Shown: positions 46,163 to 54,922 of the stretch, in pieces
Position numbering within the stretch: the first letter of the stretch is position 1
Layout of the letters: each line of letters opens with the position of its first letter
The notes under the pieces: model-generated
Seen by the model: only the letters and a program-made list of their open reading frames with translations
Told to the model about the DNA's origin: nothing
Databases searched by the model: none
Assembly: GCA_024235795.1 (NCBI GenBank)
Contig: JACKLR010000002.1
Span: forward strand, 744,001-808,000
Direction of reading: 5' to 3'
Length of the DNA: 64,000 nt
Origin: Burkholderiales bacterium
GTDB lineage: Bacteria > Pseudomonadota > Gammaproteobacteria > Burkholderiales > Nitrosomonadaceae
Program-made: the position numbers and the translations under genes

Positions 46163-46696
46163 ATGAAAAAGCATGCTATCAATCTAACAGCGTATTTGTT
46201 GTTCTATGGCGCGGTATTAATCTGGTTTGCGAGTGGCGCAAGCATGGTCATGGCGGCACAATTTTCCAATAAACCATCTCCGGTTTGCGAACTGACCACA
46301 TTGGAAGGCGAACCGGTTGAAAATCTTCATGCATTCAAGGGAGAAGTCGTGTACGTGGATTTCTGGGCGTCCTGGTGTCCGCCCTGCGCAAAATCGTTTC
46401 CATTTCTGAATCAACTGCAGCAGGATTTTGGCGGACAGGGGCTACGAATCATAGGCGTAAATCTCGATGAAAAAGTGGCTGATGCGGATAAATTCTTGGC
46501 CAGGCACTCAGCAGAATTTATCATTGCTTCAGACCCGACAAAACAGTGCGCAAAAGATTTTGATGTTATTGCGATGCCTTCGTCCTACCTTATTGACCGG
46601 GAGGGCGTGGTACGCTATATTCACCGCGGATTTCGTCCAGGAGAAACAGAAGAACTGCGTATGATTGTCGAGCAGCTTTTGCAACATCATCCTTAA
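46163..46696 (+). CDS. TlpA/ResA-like periplasmic thioredoxin
   Basis: A 177-residue exported thioredoxin-fold protein. The active site C72-PP-C75 is in VDFWASWCPPCAKSFPFL, with the cis-proline stretch MPSSYLIDREG near residue 138. An N-terminal signal or anchor covers residues 10-34. TlpA-like proteins reduce disulfides in SCO, CuA or cytochrome c substrates. Electrons could come from the CcdA-like protein at 38.5-39.3 kb. Position in the operon suggests its clients are the cysteine-bearing exported proteins next door. Confidence 0.9.
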   Translation: MKKHAINLTAYLLFYGAVLIWFASGASMVMAAQFSNKPSPVCELTTLEGEPVENLHAFKGEVVYVDFWASWCPPCAKSFPFLNQLQQDFGGQGLRIIGVNLDEKVADADKFLARHSAEFIIASDPTKQCAKDFDVIAMPSSYLIDREGVVRYIHRGFRPGETEELRMIVEQLLQHHP

Positions 46697-46736
46697 ATAC
46701 CATCCATTAATGCTTCGATACATATCGGCTATCGGC

Positions 46737-46964
46737 ATGAAATTGAAACAATTATTTGTAATCGTACTGATTAATTTATTTGCTGCGGCAATAACAGGCT
46801 GCGCCCATGTTGCCGCATGGGAGCGCGGCTATCTGGCAAAACCCCAGATGGCCATTGACCCACATCCATTACAGAATCATATTCAATTACATAATTATTC
46901 GAGTCGGGAAGCTGCTGCCAGTACCCATTCCGCCGATGGCGGTGGAGGTTGCGGGTGTTATTGA
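46737..46964 (+). CDS. DUF4266 small lipoprotein
   Basis: A 75-residue protein with a lipobox (ITGC, cysteine near residue 21). Motif AAWERGYLAKPQM is characteristic of DUF4266, and the tail is glycine-cysteine rich (GGGGCGCY). Start ATG 46737 has the shortest proper signal peptide; an in-frame ATG at 46710 is the alternative. It is just upstream of DUF3570, its usual companion. Function unknown. Confidence 0.85.
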   Translation: MKLKQLFVIVLINLFAAAITGCAHVAAWERGYLAKPQMAIDPHPLQNHIQLHNYSSREAAASTHSADGGGGCGCY

Positions 46965-46979
46965 GCCTTCCCGATTTAA

Positions 46980-49751
46980 ATGGTCAAAAAGAAAAATAAA
47001 CCAAGGACCGGTCCGTATCAAATTATCTCTTCGGTTTCCGCCAGCAAGACAGATGCAGCCAAACAGCAGCAAAAAACAGCGGTAGCGATATCCGGTTCAA
47101 GTAAAACGCTCCAGGCGCTGACTTCTGCTGCAATCGTATTGCCGGGTCTGTTGCTGTCATCTGCACAGGCTGCAGATGGCGATCATATTAATTTTCAATT
47201 CAGCCGCTATCAGGAAGGTAAGCGCAACCTGTACGGCCTGCCAAACAGTCAGAACCCGATACGTGCGGATGTCCTGCACGGCAGCGGTTTATTTACACTG
47301 ACTGACCGCGCCAAATTTTCCTTCAGTTATACCCAGGATACCTGGTCGGGCGCAACCCCGATTACCACGACACCGCTGGTGGCCAATCCTTATAGCTCCA
47401 TTTTAAAAAATACACCTACTGGTGTGGCTGTTTCAGGCGCATCCCCGCTTCTCCATCCAGGTAATGTGCTACTGGATCGTGACCTAAATCCTATCCGAAA
47501 CGATACAGGAGAACAGGACACCCGTTCCGTATTGGTACTCTCGTCCGCGTCACCGGAAACGCGCAACCAGGCCAATTTCGGATTGGGATATGAATGGGAT
47601 GATGCGGCCATTAATGCCAGCGCCGGATTTTCACTGGAGCGGGATTACCGTTCGAGCTTCGGCAATCTGGGTGGACGGCTGGATTTCAACCAGAAAATGA
47701 CCAGCGTCAAGTTTGGTGCCGGTTATACCAGCAGTGATATCAGTGCCATTCTGGATCACGATGCAGCGCCCTATCTGACCAAAACAGCTTTTACTAGCCA
47801 AATCAAACGGCCCGGCGATGGCTCGGAGATTTTGCAGGGCGATCGTCAGGACTGGATTGCCAGTCTGGGACTGACGCAGATCCTGACCAAACACGCACTC
47901 ATTGACGCCAATTTCGGTTATACGCATAGCAACGGCTATCTGGAAAATCCGTATAAAGCAATGACGGTTATTTTTGTCGATCCGGATATTCTCAATAACG
48001 GTCAGACCACACCGGTTTCGGGTGATGTCCGCGCTTTACTGGAACAACGCCCAGATCAGCGCAACCAGTTTGCGTTCAGTACCAAATATATTCAGCATAT
48101 CAACCCGTTTGATGCGGCATTGCATTTGAATTACAAATTTACCACGGATGACTGGGGGATTAATACCAATACGTTTAGTGCGAACTGGATTCAACCTCTT
48201 CCGGGCGGCTGGACCTTAACGCCACGAATAAGGTATTACTCTCAAGATGCAGCGGATTTTTATAACCCGTATTTGATATCGCAACAAAAATATTTTTTAA
48301 GAGAAGCGGTGGATAGCCAGGGACGGCAGGTTTTTTTTGATTCGGCGGACCCGCGAAATGAGTACGTTCAGGACGAAAATTTAAATCTGATCGATAGTGA
48401 CGGCAATATCGTCGATCAATCGACGGTTAACGTCGTACCGAAAATGGTTTTTCATGATTCCGATCAATTGCCGGATAATTTTTCCAGCGATCACCGTCTG
48501 GCGGGTTTTGGTTCGCTCAGCGGCGGTGTCACCCTAAATAAGCAGCTTGCACGGGGTGTTTCGCTCGAAGCCGGTTTCGAATATTACACGCGCGCGAGTT
48601 CTTTTAAACTGGGTGGTGACGGCGGAAACGGTTTTGCCGATTTCGATTATTATGTTGCCAATGCCGCTTTGAAATTGAACCTGGAATCGATGCGATTGCC
48701 GGGTTCAAGTAACCGCATTCATCAGCACTCGCATCATGGCGAAAGTCAGCCGTCAACACACAAACAGAAACAGAAACATGACCAACCGGCAGGCGTCATG
48801 TTTGCGCACATGCTGGACAATGCCGGAGAATTCATGCTGGGTTACCGGTTCATGTACAGCCGTATGGCCGGAAAAATGCTGCATGGTTCAAATGCTGCCA
48901 GCGATTCAACAATTGTCAATCAGGGTTGCAACGACGAAAATTTATGCACTTTTGCACCGACCGATATGGATATGCGCATGCATATGCTCGATATCATGTA
49001 TGCGCCGACCCGCTGGTTGAACTTGATGCTGATGCCGCGTTTTATGGATATGGAAATGAATCTTCGCGAACTTGACGGCAGGCCCCCGCCAACTGCGGAA
49101 GAGCATCAACATTTTGGGGGTCATGCTACGGGCGTAATCGGCGATACGTTGATGGCCTCGTTGATCAGGCTCTATGAAATACCCGGACACCGTCTGCATG
49201 CCGGTTTGGGATTTAGCGCGCCATCGGGGAAGACTGACCTGCAGCTTCGGCGCGTTTTTAAAGTTGACGGCGGATCGATACACTTTGGCATGCAGCTTGG
49301 CAGCGGTACCTGGGATTTTGTACCCAGCCTGACTTACACGGGCGAACACAACCGCTGGTCCTGGGGTGCGCAGGTAAGCGGCGTCAAACGTATGGAAGAA
49401 AAAAATGATGCCGGCTATCGTCTCGGCGATCTTTTTCAGGCGACAACCTGGACCGGATTCGACTTGACGCACTGGTTGACGGCTTCCGTTCGCGGTCTTT
49501 ATACCGTGCAAGACCGGATTCACGGCGATTTCAATTCATTTAACGCGCGTATAGGCCCAATGGATTTCCCAGCGAATTATGGCGGGCAATTCTGGAATAT
49601 CGGAGTGGGCGTCAATGCGGTTATACCGGGCGGACGGTTTGCGGGCAATCATTTCGGTTTCGAATGGCTGCAACCGGTGCATACCGATGTCAATGGTTTT
49701 CAGTTAGACCGCAAAGGCGCATTAGCTGCATCGTGGAGCTATCATTTCTAA
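46980..49751 (+). CDS. DUF3570 protein fused to Met-rich outer-membrane-type domain
   Basis: A 923-residue exported protein. After a long basic n-region and a hydrophobic stretch (residues about 44-62, ending SSAQA), residues 66-575 form a beta-barrel-like DUF3570 domain (HINFQFSRYQEGKRN). A His-rich linker (about 580-600) leads to a second beta-rich half resembling transporter-like outer-membrane proteins, with Met clusters (DMDMRMHMLDIMYAPTRW, MLMPRFMDMEMNLREL; about 660-697). Both halves end like outer-membrane strands (final WSYHF). DUF3570 proteins are usually near 400-450 residues, so this is a fusion. A metal-related role is inferred from Met and His richness. It starts 15 bases after the DUF4266 gene. 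Confidence 0.85.
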   Translation: MVKKKNKPRTGPYQIISSVSASKTDAAKQQQKTAVAISGSSKTLQALTSAAIVLPGLLLSSAQAADGDHINFQFSRYQEGKRNLYGLPNSQNPIRADVLHGSGLFTLTDRAKFSFSYTQDTWSGATPITTTPLVANPYSSILKNTPTGVAVSGASPLLHPGNVLLDRDLNPIRNDTGEQDTRSVLVLSSASPETRNQANFGLGYEWDDAAINASAGFSLERDYRSSFGNLGGRLDFNQKMTSVKFGAGYTSSDISAILDHDAAPYLTKTAFTSQIKRPGDGSEILQGDRQDWIASLGLTQILTKHALIDANFGYTHSNGYLENPYKAMTVIFVDPDILNNGQTTPVSGDVRALLEQRPDQRNQFAFSTKYIQHINPFDAALHLNYKFTTDDWGINTNTFSANWIQPLPGGWTLTPRIRYYSQDAADFYNPYLISQQKYFLREAVDSQGRQVFFDSADPRNEYVQDENLNLIDSDGNIVDQSTVNVVPKMVFHDSDQLPDNFSSDHRLAGFGSLSGGVTLNKQLARGVSLEAGFEYYTRASSFKLGGDGGNGFADFDYYVANAALKLNLESMRLPGSSNRIHQHSHHGESQPSTHKQKQKHDQPAGVMFAHMLDNAGEFMLGYRFMYSRMAGKMLHGSNAASDSTIVNQGCNDENLCTFAPTDMDMRMHMLDIMYAPTRWLNLMLMPRFMDMEMNLRELDGRPPPTAEEHQHFGGHATGVIGDTLMASLIRLYEIPGHRLHAGLGFSAPSGKTDLQLRRVFKVDGGSIHFGMQLGSGTWDFVPSLTYTGEHNRWSWGAQVSGVKRMEEKNDAGYRLGDLFQATTWTGFDLTHWLTASVRGLYTVQDRIHGDFNSFNARIGPMDFPANYGGQFWNIGVGVNAVIPGGRFAGNHFGFEWLQPVHTDVNGFQLDRKGALAASWSYHF

Positions 49752-49815
49752 GATTTTGGAGGCTGCATTTTAATTCGTCTGGACTTGGCTTCCCGAACTG
49801 GTTTACGCTAAACCA

Positions 49816-50733
49816 ATGGTTAAACTGAAATATTATCATTTTGACTTCAATGCAATGGGGTCGCCTTGTGCCATTCAGTTATACGCTAAAAGCCAGAAAA
49901 CAGGGTACGACGCAGCCAAATTGGCCATTGATGATGTCAGTCGTTTGGAGAAGCTGTATTCACGTTACCGGGATGACAGTTTCTTGTCAGAAATCAATCG
50001 TGCCGCTGGCATCGGCGGTGAAATTGCCGTGGACGAGGAAACCGCCGGGTTGCTCGATTATGCAGCGACCTGCTATCAGCAAAGCGATGGTCTGTTTGAT
50101 ATTACTTCAGGCATTCTGCGCCAGGTCTGGGATTTCAAATCTGGAATATTGCCAACAGAAAAGGCAATCGACCGGATCAAAGAAAAAATAGGCTGGCATC
50201 GGCTCAGATGGAAGCGTCCGGTTTTGTCATTCGATGTTCCCGGTATGGAAATCGATTTTGGCGGCGTGGTCAAGGAATATGCCGTTGACCGGGCTGCCAC
50301 ATTATGTATGGAAGCAGGTATTTATCATGGCATTGTCAACCTGGGGGGAGATATTAAAATCATTGGGCGACATCCAGATGGCAGCCCCTGGCGGGTTGCC
50401 ATTCGACACCCGCGGCAATCCGGTGCTGCGCTGAAAACAGTGTTGCTCGATAAAGGCGCACTGGCCAGCAGCGGCGATTATGAGCGTTGCATCACGCTTA
50501 ACGGCGTGCGCTACGGTCATGTGCTCAACCCGAAAACCGGTTGGCCGGTAAGGCATATGGCCGCTGTCAGTGTCGCTGGCGAGTTTTGTGTCGTCGCCGG
50601 CAGTGCTTCAACAATCGGTATGCTCAAGGAATTACAGGGGCCCGAATGGTTATCCGAGCTGGGTCTTCCGCATGTCTGGGTTGATGTTGAAGGAGAAGTT
50701 GGGGGAACCATGCTTGAGCAATCATTTAACTGA
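49816..50733 (+). CDS. apbE: FAD:protein FMN transferase (ApbE)
   Basis: A 305-residue ApbE-family enzyme that attaches FMN covalently to threonine or serine in exported electron-transfer proteins, using FAD. Family segments MGSPCAIQLYA, DIDFGGVVKEYAVDRA (IDFGG), NLGGDIKIIGRHPDG, ALASSGDYERC and HVLNPKTGWPV are all present. No clear Sec signal is seen at the start (MVKLKYYHFDFNAMGS), although members are often exported. It is the last gene of the operon from operator G. No obvious flavinylation target motif was identified in its neighbours. Confidence 0.92.
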   Translation: MVKLKYYHFDFNAMGSPCAIQLYAKSQKTGYDAAKLAIDDVSRLEKLYSRYRDDSFLSEINRAAGIGGEIAVDEETAGLLDYAATCYQQSDGLFDITSGILRQVWDFKSGILPTEKAIDRIKEKIGWHRLRWKRPVLSFDVPGMEIDFGGVVKEYAVDRAATLCMEAGIYHGIVNLGGDIKIIGRHPDGSPWRVAIRHPRQSGAALKTVLLDKGALASSGDYERCITLNGVRYGHVLNPKTGWPVRHMAAVSVAGEFCVVAGSASTIGMLKELQGPEWLSELGLPHVWVDVEGEVGGTMLEQSFN

Positions 50734-50923
50734 ATCAGGCTCTAGTTGTATCGACTGGTTATCATGCGATACCGTACAATCCGGTCTGATGGCAACATTC
50801 GCTGCGCCACTGGTATATGCAGGTTCATGGCCATAAACTGTATGGGATTTACAGCACAATAGCGCGGAGTTTTCGTATCATGAACCGGGCGGCGTTTTTA
50901 GCCAGAGTTTATTGGTAAGGACA

Positions 50924-51292
50924 TTAATCGCAGTTGCCAACGGGTACGCCGTTTACAAATGAACAGGTTCCATCGCTCATGTAATCGCCAAAGGGGCCGC
51001 GATAATTGTCGCCGCTGTAGCTGTCCGCCGGACTGCCGCCTTGGATTGGATTACCGCCCAAATAGCCTTGTGGTTGAGGATTGCCCATATAGCCCCATGT
51101 GCCCGTATTATAATTAATCCAGTAATGACCATTTTGAACATATTCCCCGACAACTTGGTCTAACTCGGCAGCTTGTTGCTGGTTGAGTAATACACCGTTA
51201 ATGCTTATTATTCGCTGTGCGAGAACATTTTCAGCCATTATCAGCACTATCAGGGAAAAGCATGTTATGAAGATTATTTTAAGCGGGTACAT
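50924..51292 (-). CDS. Small secreted glycine/aromatic-rich protein
   Basis: About 122 residues from ATG 51292, giving a normal signal peptide (MYPLKIIFITCFSLIVLIMAENVLA). The mature part has the recurrent stretch NGHYWINYNTGTWGYMGNPQPQ and two cysteines near the end. Similar short secreted proteins with a YW-NTG-WGY motif are known as uncharacterised. It faces the ApbE gene convergently. Function unknown. Confidence 0.7.
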   Translation of the reverse strand: MYPLKIIFITCFSLIVLIMAENVLAQRIISINGVLLNQQQAAELDQVVGEYVQNGHYWINYNTGTWGYMGNPQPQGYLGGNPIQGGSPADSYSGDNYRGPFGDYMSDGTCSFVNGVPVGNCD

Positions 51293-51671
51293 AGCTATCC
51301 TCACTAAATAATAAAAATGAGACTTCGATATTGTCATAAAAAATCAAGCAGTTTAGTGCTGACCATTTTTCAAAAGCGGCAAGTGATTCAATTTTGACAG
51401 TTTTAAAATTATTAAATTTCATCGCTTGCGAAAAATTCGCCTCGAATACAGGGACATTTTTTCTATATGTCAGGCATGCAATGCGTATAGGGCTTTTTGA
51501 GCATCAATTGTTGCGGGCGTAGATCGCGGCCTGTGACAGAATTTCCCGGACTGCAACGCTATAAAACAAAAGACAAAATATTATAATGAGGGAACGGGTG
51601 TTTCATATTCAGGAACAAATCCGGATTCCCGGTAGCAAAAAACACCATGGATTGATAGGAGTCTTCATGAA
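51293..51671. other. Divergent promoter gap, no gene seen
   Basis: Divergent gap between the small secreted gene (minus) and ppsA (plus), so it should contain both promoters. No operator copy of the recurring palindrome is present. Confidence 0.4.
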
Positions 51672-54062
51672 ATGAATAAATATATTATAGGGTTTGATCA
51701 ATTGACCCTGAGTGATGTGAGCCATGTGGGGGGTAAGAACGCTTCACTCGGAGAAATGATCAGCCATCTTGCCCAGGCGGGCGTTAATGTGCCTTCTGGT
51801 TTTGCAACAACAACTGAAGCTTACCGCGAATTCCTGGTGGCGAATGATCTTGTTGACCGTATCGACAACGTATTGACCGGTCTGGATGTTGACGACATTA
51901 ATGCATTGACCTCTGCGGGTAAAACGATACGCGGATGGATTTGCGATGCCGTGTTGCCGGATACTATTTGGCGAGCGATCTCGGACGCGTATGAGAAGCT
52001 TGCCGACAGCAGTGCCGGTCATGAATCGGTTTCTTTCGCGGTGCGTTCCTCGGCAACTGCCGAAGATCTGGCCAATGCGTCATTTGCAGGGCAACAGGAA
52101 ACATTATTGAATGTTTGCGGCCAGGATCAGCTTCTGGAAGCGATCAAAATTGTTTTTGCTTCACTGTATAACGATCGCGCCATTGCCTATCGCGTGCACC
52201 AGAATTTCCCGCATGACAAGGTTTATTTGTCGGCCGGTATACAGAAAATGGTGCGCAGCGATCTGGGCGCCAGCGGTGTCATGTTTACCCTGGACACTGA
52301 ATCCGGTTTCCGCGACGCCATATTTATAACCGCCGCATACGGTTTGGGTGAAACCATTGTTCAGGGTACCGTCAATCCGGATGAGTATTATGTCTATAAA
52401 CGTGGATTGGCGGCCGGTAATCCGGCAATCCTTTCCCGACGCCTGGGTACAAAAGCCATCGAGATGGTTTATGCTGACAAAACGGATGTCAAGAATGCAG
52501 CAACGGTTACCCGCGAAGTGGATATTGACCGGCGACAGCGATTTTCCTTGTCGGATAACCAGGTGGAGGCGTTGGCGCGGCAAAGCCTGATTATTGAACA
52601 GCATTACGGGCGTCCGATGGATATTGAGTGGGCGTTGGATGGAATCGACGGTCAACTGTATATTGTGCAGGCGCGGCCAGAAACGGTTGAAAGCCAGAAA
52701 AAAATGGTTCTGGAACGTTTTAGACTGAAGGACAAAGGTAATGTGTTGACGGAAGGCCGTGCAATCGGACAAAAAATTGGTCAGGGAACGGCGCGTCTGA
52801 TTGGCAGCATCGACCAGATGGATAAAATCCAGGCGGGCGATGTGCTGGTAACCGATATGACCGACCCGGACTGGGAACCGATTATGAAGCGGGCGGCGGC
52901 AATTGTAACCAATCGTGGCGGCCGTACCTGTCATGCCGCGATTATCGCCCGTGAAATGGGAATTCCCGCAGTAGTTGGGTGTGGCGATGCCACGACATGC
53001 ATCCAGGATGGCGCGACTGTAACGGTTTCCTGCGCTGAGGGCGATACCGGCTATGTCTATGAAGGATTGCTGCAATATGAGCATACCGTTGCAGACACCG
53101 GCGCATTGCCCGAATTGCCGGTAAAAGTCATGATGAATGTGGGTAACCCGTCGTATGCTTTTTCATTTTCGCGTATGCCCAATCAGGGCATCGGACTGGC
53201 GCGGCTTGAGTTCATTATCAGCAATATGATCGGCATTCATCCCAAGGCGCTGCTGGAATATGATCGCCTGTCAGACGACCTGAAAACTGAAATCGACAAA
53301 CGTGTCGCCGGTTATGAAAGTCCCGTCGGTTTTTATGTGGAGAAATTGACAGAAGGGATCGCAACACTAGCGGCCGCTTTTTATCCGCATGCGGTTATTG
53401 TGCGCATGTCCGATTTTAAATCGAACGAGTACGCTAATCTGATTGCAGGCAAGCACTATGAACCTGTTGAAGAGAATCCCATGATCGGATTTCGCGGCGC
53501 ATCGCGTTATCTTTCCGATGATTTCCGCGATTGTTTTGAACTCGAATGCAAGGCTTTGCGCAAGGTGCGTGATGATATGGGGTTAACGAATGTTGAAATC
53601 ATGATTCCCTTTTGCCGTACACTCGATGAAGCGGAACAGGTGACCGCGCTGCTTGCTTCACAGGGGTTCGAGCGTGGAAAAAACGGTTTGCGACTGATTA
53701 TGATGTGCGAAATTCCGTCCAATGCGCTACTTGCTGAAGAATTTTTACAGTATTTCGATGGTTTTTCCATCGGATCCAATGATATGACGCAGCTGTCATT
53801 GGGTATCGACCGGGATTCCGCGCTGGTATCCCATTTGTTCGATGAGCGCAATCCGGCCGTCAAAAAGTTGTTGAAAATGGCGATTGACGCCTGCCACAAA
53901 CAAGGCAAGTATATCGGTATCTGCGGACAAGGGCCTTCGGATTACCCGGATTTCGCGGTCTGGTTATTTGAACAGAAAATCAGCAGCCTGTCGCTTAATC
54001 CCGATTCAGTGACGCAGACATGGCTGGATTTGGCGAAAATAACACATGATGACACCCCCTAG
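51672..54062 (+). CDS. ppsA: Phosphoenolpyruvate synthase
   Basis: A 796-residue enzyme that makes phosphoenolpyruvate from pyruvate and ATP. Domain order: ATP-grasp (residues about 15-345, with EDLANASFAGQQETLLNV), the swivelling phosphohistidine domain with H421 (RGGRTCHAAIIAREMGIPAVVG), and the PEP/pyruvate-binding barrel (GFSIGSNDMTQLSLGIDRD and IGICGQGPSDYPDFA). AGGAG lies about 11 nt before the ATG; length is normal. Its regulator overlaps its 3' end. Confidence 0.97.
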   Translation: MNKYIIGFDQLTLSDVSHVGGKNASLGEMISHLAQAGVNVPSGFATTTEAYREFLVANDLVDRIDNVLTGLDVDDINALTSAGKTIRGWICDAVLPDTIWRAISDAYEKLADSSAGHESVSFAVRSSATAEDLANASFAGQQETLLNVCGQDQLLEAIKIVFASLYNDRAIAYRVHQNFPHDKVYLSAGIQKMVRSDLGASGVMFTLDTESGFRDAIFITAAYGLGETIVQGTVNPDEYYVYKRGLAAGNPAILSRRLGTKAIEMVYADKTDVKNAATVTREVDIDRRQRFSLSDNQVEALARQSLIIEQHYGRPMDIEWALDGIDGQLYIVQARPETVESQKKMVLERFRLKDKGNVLTEGRAIGQKIGQGTARLIGSIDQMDKIQAGDVLVTDMTDPDWEPIMKRAAAIVTNRGGRTCHAAIIAREMGIPAVVGCGDATTCIQDGATVTVSCAEGDTGYVYEGLLQYEHTVADTGALPELPVKVMMNVGNPSYAFSFSRMPNQGIGLARLEFIISNMIGIHPKALLEYDRLSDDLKTEIDKRVAGYESPVGFYVEKLTEGIATLAAAFYPHAVIVRMSDFKSNEYANLIAGKHYEPVEENPMIGFRGASRYLSDDFRDCFELECKALRKVRDDMGLTNVEIMIPFCRTLDEAEQVTALLASQGFERGKNGLRLIMMCEIPSNALLAEEFLQYFDGFSIGSNDMTQLSLGIDRDSALVSHLFDERNPAVKKLLKMAIDACHKQGKYIGICGQGPSDYPDFAVWLFEQKISSLSLNPDSVTQTWLDLAKITHDDTP

Positions 54063-54891
54063 ACAAAAACGGACTGTCTTTTATTTGTCCGACCGTACCG
54101 GTATTACAGCCGAAACACTCGGACATAGCCTGTTGACCCAGTTTGATGGTATTGAATGGGAAACGGTTAATGTGCCGTTTCTGGAAGAAGTCGACAAAGC
54201 AAGGCATATTTCACAGCGGATAAATGAAGCGGCCCAGCGTGATGGGCAAAAGCCATTGGTATTTAGCACATTGCTGAATCCGGAGATCATCGAAGTTATC
54301 AGACAGTCAAATTGCCGAATGTTCGATTTCTTTGAGACATTTATTTGTTCTATCGAGGAAGAATTGCATCAGCCGTTTGCCCGCATGGCCGGACGCTCGC
54401 ATGGTCTTCAGCATCATCTGTCCTATTTTAAACGTATTGCGGCCATCAATTATGTTCTGGCGCATGATGACGGAATCAATCCGAAAAATTTTGATGCGGC
54501 AGAGATTATACTGATCGGTGTGTCGCGTTCCGGTAAAACGCCCACTTGCCTGTATCTGGGATTGCAATATGGTATCGCTGCGGCGAATTATCCGTTGACG
54601 CCGGACGATATGCATGACTTGCAGCTGCCAAAAGCTTTGGCTTCTGAAGATATCAGGAAGAAATTGTTCGGCTTGACCCTCGGTGCAGCGCAATTGCATT
54701 CCATACGCAACGAACGCCGCCCGAACAGTCAGTATGCTTCGCTTGATCAATGCCGGCAGGAAATACAATGGCAGGAATCCCTGTATGGATTATTCGATAT
54801 TCCTTATCTGGATACCACATATATTTCCATTGAGGAAATCAGTGCGATTATCCTGAACCGCTGCGGACTCAAACGCCAACTCTATGGTTGA
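54046..54891 (+). CDS. ppsR: PEP synthase regulatory kinase/pyrophosphorylase
   Basis: A 281-residue DUF299-family protein that switches PpsA on and off by ADP-dependent phosphorylation and phosphate-dependent dephosphorylation. It has YLSDRTGITAETLGHSLL at the start and the P-loop GVSRSGKTPTCLYLG (near residues 157-171). It overlaps ppsA by 17 bases in another frame, so translation is probably coupled. The start could also be the next ATG at 54049. Confidence 0.96.
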   Translation: MMTPPRQKRTVFYLSDRTGITAETLGHSLLTQFDGIEWETVNVPFLEEVDKARHISQRINEAAQRDGQKPLVFSTLLNPEIIEVIRQSNCRMFDFFETFICSIEEELHQPFARMAGRSHGLQHHLSYFKRIAAINYVLAHDDGINPKNFDAAEIILIGVSRSGKTPTCLYLGLQYGIAAANYPLTPDDMHDLQLPKALASEDIRKKLFGLTLGAAQLHSIRNERRPNSQYASLDQCRQEIQWQESLYGLFDIPYLDTTYISIEEISAIILNRCGLKRQLYG

Positions 54892-54922
54892 GTAAGTACC
54901 GGGCGGCATCGTATATCACGCT

